Source: Holtermannia corniformis
Lineage: Eukaryota > Basidiomycota > Tremellomycetes > Holtermanniales
DNA length: 64,000 nucleotides
Direction: 5' to 3'
Assembly: GCA_001599935.1 (NCBI GenBank)
Contig: BCIJ01000019.1
Coordinates: 24,669 to 88,668, forward strand
How positions within the stretch are numbered: position 1 is the first letter of the stretch; every line of letters begins with the position of its first letter. This document shows positions 24,724 to 35,740 of the stretch, piece by piece. A program made the position numbers and the translations under genes. The notes below the pieces were generated by a model. The model ran no database searches. It saw only the letters and a program-made list of their open reading frames with translations, and had not been told where the DNA came from.

Positions 24724-27700
24724 ATGTCGAGTGCTCGATCCCAGCCTTCGCACAGCGACAAGGTCCGAATCGGCAACTATGTCCTCTTGTCAGAAATCGG
24801 CAAGGGCTCGTTCGCGACCGTCTACAAGGGCTATCGCCATGTACGTCGCCCGCCTGCTACCCCTGTGACAGCGCCTGATGAGCTCTGGAACCGCAGAAGA
24901 CGCGAGCACCGATTGCGATAAAGGCCGTGTCGAGGCAAAAGCTCACGGCCAAGCTGCTTGACAATCTCGAGATCGAGATCAAGATTATGAAAGCCATCTC
25001 GCATCCCAACATTGTCAAGATGGAGGACTGCATTGTGCGTATCACGATCACGACGAGCGGCCCAATGGCCCAGCATTCCGCCCGGCAAGGTTTACCGGTC
25101 GAACACCAGCTGACACCCGCCGCAGAAGAACGATACGCACATTTACCTTATCATGGACTATTGCTCGGGATCGGACCTCTCTGTGTATATCAAGAACCGG
25201 GGCAGGATCCCAACGTTGGAGTACTTTCCAAGAGGGACGCCAATGGACCCACCACCACCGGCAGACGCTGCAATCTACTGGCCACACCCCAAGGACGGCG
25301 GGCTCGATGAACGCGTCACTCGCTGCTTCCTTGGCCAGCTCGCGCAGGCGTTGCGGTTTCTGAGGACGCAGAACCTGATTCATCGCGACATCAAGCCGCA
25401 GGTGGGTCTTGGTCTTTCTTCCCACAGGGCAGTGGTAACCGATGTCGCCACAGAATCTGCTGATGCAGCCGCCAACCGCAGAGGAGCTCGAGAATGGTCA
25501 CCCACTAGGGATCCCAGTGCTCAAAGTCGCCGACTTTGGCTTTGCTCGGATCCTGCCAGCTGCCGCAATGGCCGAGACGCTATGTGGCTCGCCGTGAGTC
25601 TAGCCCACCGCGACATTCACCCGCTGACCCTCGTAGACTCTACATGGCGCCCGAGATCCTGCGCTACGAGAAATACGACGCAAAGGCCGACCTCTGGTCG
25701 GTCGGTGCTGTTCTCTACGAGATGGCGGTCGGGAAACCGCCGTTCCGTGCGAGCAACCACGTCGAGCTGCTGCGCCGGATTGAACGAGGTGAAGACCGGA
25801 TCAAATTCCCCGACGACTCGTCGAAAGCTTTAGACAGTGCCGCCGGCGTCAGCGATGCGCAACCCGTCGCGCAGGATGTCAAGGCGCTTCTACGCAAGCT
25901 GCTGAAACGCCAGCCGGTTCAGCGCATGGGGTTTGAAGACTTTTTCGCGTGCGGCGTCTGGGACGGGTACATGACGGAAGCCGTATCGACCGCGGGTGAC
26001 TCGAGTATCTCGGAGTCGGGAGTGCTTGAACCAGCAGCGCGGATCGAAGAGGTTGCTTCGTCGTCGAGACGGAATTCGGCAGCTTCGCTGTCTGGCAGAC
26101 CGCGAGCGCCACAGCCTTTAGCTGTGCAGCCGGCCCTGAACCCCCATCCTGCGCCAACGCCGGTACAGATGCGTCCAAGATTACCCTCGAGCCCATCTGC
26201 GCCACCAGGTATCCGACCTTCCTCACCCCGCAAGCTCAGTGAACCAAAGTACTTTGTCTCGTCTGGCACTCCTGCGCCAACGCCGATTCCGCCAGTGGCG
26301 GCAGCGGCTCGTCCGACGGGTGCCGCGCGGCGCGCAACGACCATCATGCCTGAAAGCATGGACGATGCAGGGCCTATCCAGCCCACTACGCCGTCGTCAT
26401 ATGGTGGACCGAGGGCACCAGGCCGCATCGTCGGCGAGGGATCCCCATTGGCAGCAACCCCTCCGATGACCATGACGCGGGATGAGGGTTTGACGGGCAA
26501 GGCCAGCCAGACGCTTGGTGGGGATGACTCGATGCTTGGGCGTGAATATGTTGTTGTAGAGAAGCGTACGGTCGAGATCAACTCGCTGGCTGACGGTCAG
26601 TCTCGAGTCTGAAACGTTCGCTGACACCGCACAGAAGTGGATGCTGCGTCACGACGGACAGACACCCTCACCCGCCGCAACAGCTCTCGCAACAGTGTGC
26701 TCACACGTCCCATCTCGGCACTCAAGTCCGTCAACAGTGCAAGCCCGCCCAACGCAGGTACGATCGCACCGCTATCGTATTCGCCCCCCTTTGCCCTGTC
26801 TTCAACCCCGCCATTCGCTCTGCCTCAGCTATACGGTCGCCAAGCGCCCGTCACCTACAACCCGATCCGACCGAGTAGCACCCCCAATGCCTACCGCCAG
26901 GTCGCACAAGGCGCTGCTGCCCGGTTCGGCAGCTCACCCGTCGGCATCCAGACGGGAACGCTGGCCCGGGCGCTGACATCAACGGCGATCCGGCTGATCG
27001 GCAGCTCGGCCAATTCGGCCGCTACAGTCCTGGCCCGCGCCACGGCTCGCCGGCGTCCCCTTGTTGCACGATCAGCTCTGGTCGACCCGGCAGAAGAGCA
27101 GCTCCTACTGGAGCTCGAAGACCTCGCGCAAAAAGCATTCGTATTGTTCGAATTCGCCGATGCGCGACTCGCACTGTCGGGTAGTGTCGGCACGCCACCC
27201 GCTGCGACTTCTTTGGCGGATGCTGCACGCAGACGACGGGCTTCATCCGGGTCAGCATCGAGTTCGGAGCACCTGGCGCTCAAGATGCAGGAGACGGCCG
27301 TGGCGGAGGCGATGGTGCTCTACGTCAAGGCTTTGGCATTCTTGAACGCTGGTACCGAGGCCGCCAAGAAGTTTTGGAGTACTCGAGCAGGCAGCGGTGC
27401 GGAAACGACCGTCGAGCTGAATGACAGTGAGTGCTTTGTTGTGCGAGTCCGCGGCACTGACGAGTTCAGCTGTGCAATGGTTCCGCGCACGCTTCAACGA
27501 GTGCTTTGAAAAGACGCAGTGGGCAAAGTCGAGATGCCCAGAAGACCTGCCCGAGTCGGCCATGTACATCGACAAGCTCGTGTATGACAAGGCGATTGAG
27601 ACGGTGAGTCATCGCAGCCGTTTCACAGACTAGCAAGCTGACTGCTGTAGTCTCGATCAGCGGCCGTGCACGAGCTCACGAACGAGTTCCAAGCCGCCGA

Positions 27701-27932
27701 GACGGGCTTCGAAACGGCAATGTGGCTGCTGTTCGCCCTCCTCGATGAGCGCATGCACGAGGGTCAACGCGTGGGCGATGCAGATCGCAACATCATTGAC
27801 AAGCGTGAGTGTGCTTGGTCTTGAACTTGGACGTTGTCTTACAGTCCAGTCGTCGGCCCCATCCGTATCCGCCTGGACGCCATTCGCAAGAAGATTGGCA
27901 ACGCGTCCGCGCACTCATCCATCAGCAAGTGA
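24724..27932 (+). CDS. ATG1: Autophagy-initiating Ser/Thr kinase Atg1 (ULK family)
   Basis: Atg1 forms the Atg1-Atg13 complex that starts autophagosome formation. Nine exons (24724-24840, 24897-25034, 25126-25401, 25454-25593, 25637-26595, 26635-27426, 27470-27603, 27651-27804, 27850-27932) give 930 residues. The N-terminal kinase is complete: [12 protein letters not shown] (P-loop), AIKAVS (Lys), HRDIKPQN (catalytic), [20 protein letters not shown] (activation loop with Thr) and [17 protein letters not shown] Pro-rich insertion (about residues 115-150) lies before the HRD motif, as in many basidiomycete Atg1 proteins. The middle is Ser/Pro-rich and disordered. The C-terminal helical region ([20 protein letters not shown] ... 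[15 protein letters not shown] ... [14 protein letters not shown]) is the Atg1/ULK early-autophagy targeting domain that binds Atg13. Confidence 0.95.
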
Positions 27933-28346
27933 TTGGATCTTGTAACACTTCTTGGTTGTACTTCCCCCCCCACTTTCGCCCCACTTCTCGCCTTGCATCT
28001 AGCCTCAACCACCCTCCACTCCCCTGGACTGGTTTCGCCCGACTGTTCTCATCCCCATCGACTGCATCTCGCTCAAGTGTCCAACCGTCCCCTTTCCCGT
28101 CCCGTTCATCAATCACCCCATCTGCATCTGGGATCGTCGTGCCCCATCGGCCAGCTCGAGCCGTCTTTCGAGTGTTGTACCTGTCGTATCTAGATGAACG
28201 CCCATTCTGACGATGAGCATCCGCGCCAATATAAACATCGTCATTGGCGGATGCAATCACGGCGACGATCGCCGTCTCCAGAATGCCGTTTGCCACCTTC
28301 CGCCTGTGCTGGACCCGATTCTCGATCGTTGTTTCCCATCAATAGG
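27933..28346. other. Intergenic, about 410 bp, with pyrimidine-rich tract
   Basis: Promoter side of the P450 gene. The stretch at about 27960-28110 is strongly C/T-rich. An ATG at 28194 is in frame with the P450 start and would add 51 Arg/Ser/Pro-rich residues ahead of the membrane anchor. Confidence 0.5.
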
Positions 28347-30640
28347 ATGGTAGCTTGGAGCGAGCCTTACTTGTGGGCAGCTGTCGCTGTCGTTGCAACT
28401 GGCTCCTTCTTGTTCTTCGACCACATCGTTCACTTCTTCCGACCATCGGGCTTCAAGGGGATCCCATCGTTTGCCCATTCGGCGCCTCTGACCGGCGACT
28501 TGCCAAAGCTCGCCAACTGGATCAAGACTAAGAAACAGCTCTCGAGTTTCTTCGACTATGCGGCAGGCGAACTGGGAGAGATATGCCAGATTCGAGTGGG
28601 TACTCGAGGAGGGTCAGCTGCGATTGTTGATGGTGATGATGAGGAGCTGATTGGAGCAGGTTCATTGTCGTGGCTGACTATCAGGAGATTGAGGATATTC
28701 TTGTCCGGCGAACCCATGAGTTTGACAGGTCCAATGATACGGTACGTGCCGATCAGGAGCCATGAGTCGCGCTGATCCCCATTCTCGCAGATCAACGTCT
28801 TTACTCCGGTCATGTCGACCGCGCAGATCTCTCTGCCGACCAGTACGTCGTACGAGTGATATGTGACACAGGCAAGCTGAAGGTGTACGTAGACGAAATG
28901 TGGAAGGTAAGCTGTGCCCTTCACCAACTAGCTCGAGCTAAAGGCACTAGCACCACCGTCGGCTGGTTGGACCCGCTATGACCTCCAAGTACCTGTCATT
29001 GACGACCCCTCGTGCGAACCATGCGGTGGCCAACCTCATTGAGTTGTGGAAGGTGAAGGCCTCTCGCCTGAGCAAGGGTGATGGGCCAGGTCGAGCATTC
29101 GAGGCTCAACAAGACTTGGAATGGGCGACCCTGGTACGCTGCGTCTCGTCTTCTAGCGACCTTTGCTAATGTCTGCGTTGCTCAGGATGCCATCTGTGCG
29201 CACTGATTGCGAGCGGCTCACGCCGTATGCAGCTGACGTTAGGCAGGTGACATCGCGCTTGGCGAATCGTGGCATTGCATCCGCACTGCCACCGAGCAAG
29301 TGCAGGCAATGAAGCAGGATCTTGCCGCACAGACCATCACCGACAAAGGCGAGGTGGTCTTCAACATCACTCCACCCGCGTTGTTCACTGCTACAAATCA
29401 CATCTTCTCCGTGCGTTGATCACAAACATGCCCCGCCTCGTGCTGACCTGTCCAGAGTATCCCTACCATCTCCCCATTCCCGCGCCTGACACATTTCTTC
29501 GCTCGCTTGCGGCCGACTTATCAGAAACACCACAACTCGCTCTTTGGATTCCTAACGGCCCGTTTCGCCGAGTCGCGCAAAATGTCTCTGAGCCGCGGCG
29601 AAGAAGCAGCCGAGCTTGCTGACAGCACGCTCGACATGATCACTGCGCGAGAGAACAAGGGTACTGGTGACTTTCTGAGTGACAAAGAGATGCGGGATGA
29701 GCTTTTCCAGTGTAAGTGGCTTCGACAAGCGCAGAAGAGTGCTGAGTAGTCGACATAGTCCTAGTTGCAGTGCGTCGTCGGATTGAGCGCAGTGCCCGTC
29801 CATTAACACATACAGGGCGCCGAGACTACAGCCGTGACACTTTCATGGTGGGTCAAGTACATGGCTGCACACCCACACGTCCAGCACAAGCTCCGCGAGC
29901 ACCTGCGTGCCGCTTTGCCCGAGCTGCAGGATCGGTCACCAACCTACGCCGAGATCATGTCGGACGAGATCCCGTATCTGGATGCGGTGGCAAGCGAGGC
30001 GCTCAGACTGTCGAAGACTGCTGGCGCCGTCACTAGGCAGGCCATGGTTGACACGACAATTCTCGGCAAGCAGTGAGTGGCTCGGGCACGTCGTGGTTGC
30101 AGCTCACACGCCTCAGTGTTCCAAAAGGCAGCGTCTTGCTACTCACTATCGCCCGGGTATCAACCATCGATGAGTCAACACCCATCGTATCGAATTTGGA
30201 CCCAAGCAAGACTGTGACCGCGAGAGAGTCTGCTGCTGAGCTGGACCCGCTACGTAGCAAGTCATCTCGTACTGCCGGTCGCAAGGTTGGCTTTTGGGCT
30301 GCTGGTACTGCACATGACTTTGACCCTGAGCGCTGGCTCGATGCCGAGGGGCGCTTTGACGCCAACGCGGGTCCTATGATGCCGTTTTCAGCGGGTCAGC
30401 GCGGGTGCTTTGGAAAGAACCTAGCGGTGAGTGTCATTCAGAAGCGTGAGGCGAGCGTGTGGGAGCTGACGCGGGGCATAGAACCTCGAGCTGAAGCTCT
30501 TTATCGCACAACTGAGTCAAGCTTTCTTCCTCGAGCCAGTACCCAACGCGCTCGACTCGTATGAGGGGATCGAGGTCGTTGCGCGTCATCCGGAACACGG
30601 CTTCGTCCGGCCAGTGCCATGGACTGAAGTTCAAGCTTGA
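28347..30640 (+). CDS. Cytochrome P450 monooxygenase
   Basis: ER-anchored haem monooxygenase; substrate unknown. Twelve exons (28347-28612, 28660-28741, 28791-28842, 28893-28906, 28951-29133, 29186-29195, 29247-29410, 29456-29711, 29759-29769, 29816-30072, 30117-30426, 30482-30640) give 587 residues. N-terminal anchor WAAVAVVATGSFLFF; C-helix WKHHRRLVGPAM; I-helix oxygen-binding AGAETTAVTLSWW; K-helix EALRLSKTAGAVTR (ExxR); PERW region HDFDPERWLDAEG; haem loop FSAGQRGCFGKNLA with the axial Cys. Three internal exons are only 14, 10 and 11 nt, yet each restores conserved residues. About 50 extra residues lie between the beta-sheet after the K-helix and the PERW motif. I chose ATG 28347 because it directly precedes the anchor. 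Loosely CYP-clan 4/52/63-like by its motifs, which is a guess. Confidence 0.93.
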
Positions 30641-30786
30641 GTGAACGGTATTTGTATCCGATGATTGGCACGTTGACGTGTTCACGAGGGGCAACGAGAG
30701 TCTAGTGTAACATGTATGGTGGCAAACTACGCTTGCAGTTCGTTATTATGTTGTTTGTACACAGCACTACAACATGCCATTGGACT

Positions 30787-31635
30787 TCAAGCAGACGCTC
30801 CCACCTCTCTCGCGATTGCCCTGATGGCAGTATTATTCAGTACACCGCCCTTCTCCGCTCGTTCCCACATCCTAGTCTGCCTCGCAAGTTCCAAGCTGGC
30901 GCTCGCAAGGTCCGAACTGGGCGTCAGCAGGTTCGGCGTCAACACGCCGAACGTGCGCGTGAATACAGCTTTCGCCGCAGTCTCGTACCACTTGACAGGC
31001 CTGCTGTCCTTCAGGTCTGCAGATGGGACAATGTAGCCCGGCCTGAGCGATATCGCCTGGATTGACGGGTTCGAGGCAGAAAGCGTCTGAAGCGCGGCTT
31101 CGGTCCTGCCTTTGATGCGGCCGAACAGCATCCGGGAGCCCTCGGTTTGGTCTGCGCCATCTCCGGATATGAAGATGAAGCGGAAGGGTGATGTAGGGGT
31201 TCCGAGGGTTGCGAACGCACGCGCAGCCGTGAGAGTGTAATCATGGGTGATCCTGACACCACGTCAACTTTATCCTTGCTGAGACATACAGTACTGACCT
31301 GATATACTCGGGCTCGGTCATTCCCACCTGGCTCTTGCCTAATGCCCAGATCACCGCCTCGCTTCCCTTGAGCTTCTCTACCAAACTCTCGGGGATCTCA
31401 TCAAACCCCTTTGGGTACTCGTCGGACGGCAACAGTATGGTCTGTAGCTTGGGGTTGCTCGCAAACTTTTCTGCCGGAGGACGACGTGTCAGGCATGTCA
31501 CTTGTGTGACGGCTGGGGAGTCGAGGGCGGCACGAAGGATCTCGCTGCCGGCTGTCAGGTACGATCAGCGCACGGCTTGTATAAGATAAAGACCGGCATA
31601 CCATTGCCTGTTACGCCTGTCAAGATGAGCTTCAT
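30787..31635 (-). CDS. NAD(P)-binding Rossmann protein, NmrA/epimerase-like
   Basis: Three exons (31635-31602, 31551-31299, 31252-30787) give 250 residues. The N-terminus is a dinucleotide-binding strand and loop of the atypical SDR type, LILTGVTGNAGSEILRAAL. It continues with VTCLTRRPP, EAVIWALGKSQ and RFIFISGDGAD, and has the conserved end-of-domain AISLRPGYIVP. No YxxxK catalytic pair of classical SDR enzymes is obvious (a FGRIKGRTEAAL segment sits where it would be), so it is closest to the HTATIP2/NmrA-like atypical SDRs, which may be redox sensors or oxidoreductases. The stop is 146 bp from the convergent P450 stop. Confidence 0.88.
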
Positions 31636-32679
31636 GGTATGTACTGTGGATGTTGAGATGAGACTGGGCATAGACTTTAAGCCGGGTCGAGTATACGCTG
31701 GCGTCAGTGCGGCAAGATCACCCCTCGGCCATCGGCTACCGGCCATCGGCGTATGTCGTTCTCATCGAGGTCTTTCAATCGTTCAGCGCCAAGCGACAGG
31801 TTACTCAAGGTCGAAGCGTTAATCCACATGCTGGGGGACTACATGGAGCATTGCTGTACCGCCGTGTCGGACGGACACATGGCTGGCACACTGGCGCTCA
31901 ACCGGGGCGCTAACATGCTAAGTGTACTACCTATGATTTGCTACTTGTGATATGAGGAAAGCTAATTTTCGTCTCCGCCATATGACATAGACCAAAATCA
32001 AGTGCTTGAGCGCACCGCGGTCAGCTTACGTGAACTCCGCAGGCCTGCGCTTTTCGAGATGGTCCCTGCAGCCTTTGTTGTAACGCTCCGGTCAAAGCCG
32101 GCTACATTAAACTCATTCTCGATGGGACGTCTGAGAGAATGCTATGAGCGCGCAATGCCGCCGGCTTCAATAAAGTGGTAGCAAGCTGCCCGTTCACATA
32201 ATGCGCATCCCCGTGAGCCTAAAACCAACGAACGACAGTCACTTATGTAACGGTCAAACGCATGACTCATGTTGAGATGTAGGCTTGAATGACTGATGCA
32301 TCGCCGCGCCGCCGGCGAGCTTTTATCCACCCTCAGATAACCCCGTAACGCCGTCTGACCCCTCTGGTGATCTCATCCGACAACTCATGCCGAATACTTT
32401 CAAATTCGGATGTATTCTGCTTCTCCTGATGTGGGACGCTTCTTTCCCCAACTGACGTCAATTGAAAGTCAACATAGGACGCGACAGCCTTCTTGCTGTG
32501 GACAAAGCATCGGCGAAAATGAGGCTTTCGCGTGCGCCGGTTGTGCTGACGTTTGCGCTGCGGTACAGTGGGACGATGGTCCCTGTGTTCCCTAGCTCTT
32601 GCATGCACGAGAGCGAGGTAGCTTTGCCTGATGGCAAAGCTAATCACTGAAAATACTACCGCATCGTGTTAAGGCATCC
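31636..32679. other. Intergenic, about 1 kb, with possible decayed small-protein copy
   Basis: No confident gene. The minus-strand frame ending at 32333 has a C-terminus (FESIRHELSDEITRGVRRRY) that resembles the end of the small orphan proteins immediately to its right, but the conserved N-terminal half is missing. The remainder shows nothing recognisable. Confidence 0.4.
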
Positions 32680-33060
32680 TTACCAATAGCGGAAGTCCCA
32701 CTCATCTGTACTGGGAGGGAGCGGGATAAATGGCTGTCCACTTATGCTTTCCTTTGATGCAGAGGACAGCTGGTCCCACGACCTTTGAAACTTTTCAATC
32801 CCTGCCGAAAATCCCGGGGGAAAGTCTGGACGGCATTTGTATGGATCACTCTGGCCGAGCCAGCCTCTGTCTTTTTCGCGGTAGTTGTGCGTCAGGTAGC
32901 CAAGGTGACCGCCCTCCGTGTAATCCTTGATCGAGACGGTGTGGATCGCGTCATCTGTCTGTGAGTTTGTATACTGCAACACGCCCTTGTCAGAGAGCAG
33001 ACTGCCTCTTTCAGCTGGGTTCTGTGGCGGCAAGTATGTATTGGTACCGCCAGATGACAT
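32680..33060 (-). CDS. Small orphan protein, tandem family A member 1
   Basis: Single-exon frame of 126 residues from an ATG at 33060. No known domain, signal peptide or membrane segment. It is related to the two minus-strand frames at 33649-33990 and 34472-34831: shared layout is a Pro-rich start (LPPQNPAERGSLLSDKGVL), a middle HTVSIKD ... GGHLGYL, and a C-terminal helix FQRSWDQLSSASKESI. This copy is the most divergent, lacks the APASSGEG block, and has an extra C-terminal tail (PSTDEWDFRYW). A TATATA lies at about 33093-33098, some 35 nt before the ATG, suggesting a very short leader. Function unknown. Family conservation is the main evidence that it is coding. Confidence 0.65.
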   Translation of the reverse strand: MSSGGTNTYLPPQNPAERGSLLSDKGVLQYTNSQTDDAIHTVSIKDYTEGGHLGYLTHNYREKDRGWLGQSDPYKCRPDFPPGFSAGIEKFQRSWDQLSSASKESISGQPFIPLPPSTDEWDFRYW

Positions 33061-33648
33061 GGTGATTGGGTGTAGGTTGCTTCAGCCAGACATATATACG
33101 GGAACGCGCCTTCGCGCGATGAAGTGTAAAGGAGGTGCTACCGTTGAGGGACCGTGACCACTTGAGCTCTGGAACACAAAGGTGCCTACCCCGCAAAGGA
33201 AGGCTGAGCGGCACTGTACGTGCATCGTCGTATCTGCTCCAAAGTGCCTCGTCAGAAGCTAGATTCGTTGTATGAAAAGCATCTACGAGACGAGTGTCAG
33301 CCGCGACGGTGATACAGGCTTACGAACGTGTACTAGTTTCGAAAGGGGTTTTCACATTGGCCTCGTGGCATGTACAAAAAGCCTCTGTCGACGGAATGTC
33401 AACCTTTCGAACTTGCGCTTCTGGGTTGCAGTCTATGAGATGCTTTGGCGAGATGTTGCTCGGTTGTGGTACATATGCAGCATGTCAGGCTCCTATCGAA
33501 GGCACCAATCATACCAAGCAGACGAGTTCAGTCGCCCGGTACCGACAAGAGGGACCATCGACGGTATACAAGCTTGCATACTCCGAGGCTCGTGTCAAAG
33601 CGGTGTCGAGCGCTTTAAGAAATCACATCTCAGTACGAGACTCTCACT
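33061..33648. other. Spacer within small-protein array, about 590 bp
   Basis: Between family A members 1 and 2. Two overlapping plus-strand open frames (about 33272-33761) run through the end of member 2 on the opposite strand, with no recognisable domain. TATATA near 33093 probably serves member 1. Confidence 0.45.
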
Positions 33649-33990
33649 TTACGTTGCGAGGTTCGAAAAGTTGGTACGTACTGCCTCTCGCGCTTCTGGC
33701 GAAAGGGCATTCCACTGCTCTATGTATCTTTGGAAAGCCAAGCTTTGAGACATTCCGGTAGGTTGACCGCTGCCTAGTGACTCTTCCGAAGCCGGTTTGT
33801 CTTCGAGGAAGCCACGCTCGCCGGTCTCGGTAGGGCCGCGACCGGGGGCGTACTCTAGCTTGCGAGCGACTGAACCTTCTCCCGAGGAAGCAGGAGCTCT
33901 GTATAGCAGTGTGCCAACTGAAGAGATGAGACTTCCAGGCTGTGCTGGAGTCTGTGGCCTTGGGTAGATGTTGTATTTCAAAGTTGACAT
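33649..33990 (-). CDS. Small orphan protein, tandem family A member 2
   Basis: Single-exon frame, 113 residues from an ATG at 33990. It shares with member 3 an identical block YRAPASSGEG after a PGSLISSVGTL motif, then PGRG and a C-terminal helix YIEQWNALSPEAREAVR. No cysteine, signal peptide or membrane segment. The strong match to a neighbour in sequence, length and orientation supports a real tandem duplication. A weak TATA-like TATATC lies about 50 nt upstream. Function unknown. Confidence 0.68.
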   Translation of the reverse strand: MSTLKYNIYPRPQTPAQPGSLISSVGTLLYRAPASSGEGSVARKLEYAPGRGPTETGERGFLEDKPASEESLGSGQPTGMSQSLAFQRYIEQWNALSPEAREAVRTNFSNLAT

Positions 33991-34471
33991 GCTATGAGAT
34001 AGGGAGAAGGGCACGAGCAACGAGTCACACGGATCGAGATATACGAGCAGGGGCAGAATGGAGTGTCCTCAATGAGAGTGCATCGAGCAACACCTTTGTG
34101 GTATAGAAAATGAGCTGATTCACCGTGACATATATTGAAATCACTTTCCTTTCAGTCTCATGTTTGAAGTATGGCAAATCCGGAGAGACAACTCGCGGAC
34201 GGCGGCGTAAAGACCGCAGTCACAGACAAGATTGGGCGGCATCGGGCTGTGAAACGCTCAACGTGGTCAGTGTCAGGGAAATGCGGCGTACGTTGAACGA
34301 GGACGCGTATCGACATACAACCTCGCGCCCTCGGCTTACAGACTCTTAGGTTGCATGCGGGGTTCAGGTAGACTGCTCGCGTAACCACCCAAGAGCGTGG
34401 GCAATCATCATGCCATGACAGATAGTACTCTGTTTATGAATGCCGAGCACCTGCCAAGTGCCTTTACCTTA
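33991..34471. other. Spacer within small-protein array, about 480 bp
   Basis: Promoter side of member 2 and downstream flank of member 3. No gene, repeat or RNA was recognised. Confidence 0.45.
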
Positions 34472-34831
34472 TCATTTCGAAGGATACTGACGCCGTATCG
34501 CCTCTTTCGCCTCGTCCGACAACGCATCCCACTCGCTAATATACGTCTCAAAGCTCTCAGGGAACCACTTGGGAGCCGGTGGCGAGCTCGGCACAACCAT
34601 CTGACCACGATACTTCCAGAGGCCATCGCCTGTGTCGATCAGATGTCCCAGTAAACCTCCATCCGTGAAACCGCGTCCTGGCTTTCGGTCGATCGTGAGC
34701 GTGTGGAGCTTGGTACCCTCACCGGAGGATGCGGGAGCTCTGTATCGTAGAGCTCCGGTTGATGAGAGTAGGCTCTCGGGTTGTGCGGGTCGGCTGGGCG
34801 TTAGGTATTCATTCGACGTTGTGGAGGTCAT
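34472..34831 (-). CDS. Small orphan protein, tandem family A member 3
   Basis: Single-exon frame, 119 residues from an ATG at 34831. N-terminal LTPSRPAQPESLLSSTGAL followed by YRAPASSGEG (identical to member 2), then HTLTIDRKPGRG and GGLLGHL (matching member 1), a Pro-rich linker, and the C-terminal helix YISEWDALSDEAKEAIRRQY. It contains every block of the family and so works as the reference copy. No known domain. All three copies lie on the minus strand with spacers of about 500-590 bp. Confidence 0.7.
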   Translation of the reverse strand: MTSTTSNEYLTPSRPAQPESLLSSTGALRYRAPASSGEGTKLHTLTIDRKPGRGFTDGGLLGHLIDTGDGLWKYRGQMVVPSSPPAPKWFPESFETYISEWDALSDEAKEAIRRQYPSK

Positions 34832-35197
34832 GTCGGCATGGGTCGGTAGGATGATTACCGCGTCAACGGTATTTTGTAGGGTTCTACCAGAGCCCCTCGT
34901 TGAAGGGATCACCCTTCATTGACGGTGAACACACTTGCGGTCATGATCCCTTGTAGCGGCAACAAGGGATCGTTTATGAACGTATTTGGAATTGACACGT
35001 TTCAACGTCTGGGTTCGGATCGCCGAGCTTGCTGAACCTATTCGATAGAGATTACGATGATACTGTAAGACTTTCAGAGTTGTTTGGCGAGCGCCCATGC
35101 TGCGAGACTGAGGATGCGGCAGCGCATCATGACGGGTCGGATGCTTTCTGCGTGTACAGGCCGCAATGTGCCGTGGCAATGCTCCATCATGCGTGCA
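34832..35197. other. Intergenic, about 365 bp
   Basis: Upstream flank of family A member 3 and downstream flank of EMC6. Nothing recognisable. Confidence 0.45.
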
Positions 35198-35740
35198 TCA
35201 ATCATAGACTAAAACTTCATCAGTACAAGTTTCCTTGGGTAAAGCTCGAGACTCACCATGTACAATAGCCTGCGGCCGATCACGTCAGTCGAGCGGCCCA
35301 CACTCAAAGGATCACTCACGTAAAACCCAATCCAGAACAGCAGGAAACTCAACAGATTTTCCTGGCCCAAGCCCGTGAGAGCGACCCAAGCTTTCCAAGT
35401 GCTGACGCCGGCAGGTCCATGTGCCTGCGGGACGTGGCGCTTGACGTCTCCTCCGCACTTGAGGACCGCTACGACGGCGGCCGAGACGAGGGCCGTGAGG
35501 AGATAGAAGGCGAAACCGGACAAGTTGGTCAAGCCAAGGATCCCAGAGAGAGCGCCAGTGAGGCAGGCGACGAGCTGGAGATATTAGTGTGCGTGCTGCT
35601 TGATGTACCGTACCCACCGTAGAGATGGAGGAGAGGATGATGGCATTGTGTTGGACGGATGGGGGGTGAAGTGGGCTTGATGAAGGTGAGAACTGGGACC
35701 CTGCCAGTGGCGGGGGGACGCCTGGTCCTGCTGGATTCAT
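35198..35740 (-). CDS. EMC6: ER membrane protein complex subunit 6
   Basis: Emc6 is a core membrane subunit of the EMC insertase, which inserts tail-anchored and multipass proteins into the ER. Four exons (35740-35618, 35574-35320, 35269-35257, 35208-35198) give 133 residues, close to the family's usual length of about 110. An N-terminal PPSVQHNAIILSSIST segment precedes the hallmark SGILGLTNLSGFAFYLL, a second helix (ALVSAAVVAVL), and a last helix LLSFLLFWIGFYAIVHVYD. The end is encoded by two tiny exons of 13 and 11 nt, which together recreate the conserved FY-IVHVY terminus. It is divergent from HOM2 across about 250 bp. Confidence 0.93.

Noticed and set aside
28613..28659. Read-through of the first P450 intron as coding sequence
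   Set aside because: The frame is open but replaces the conserved FIVVADYQEIEDIL by an unrelated sequence.
33272..33761. Two overlapping plus-strand open frames of about 155 codons
   Set aside because: They overlap each other and the antisense family A member 2, lack any recognisable domain or splice context, and have unusual composition.
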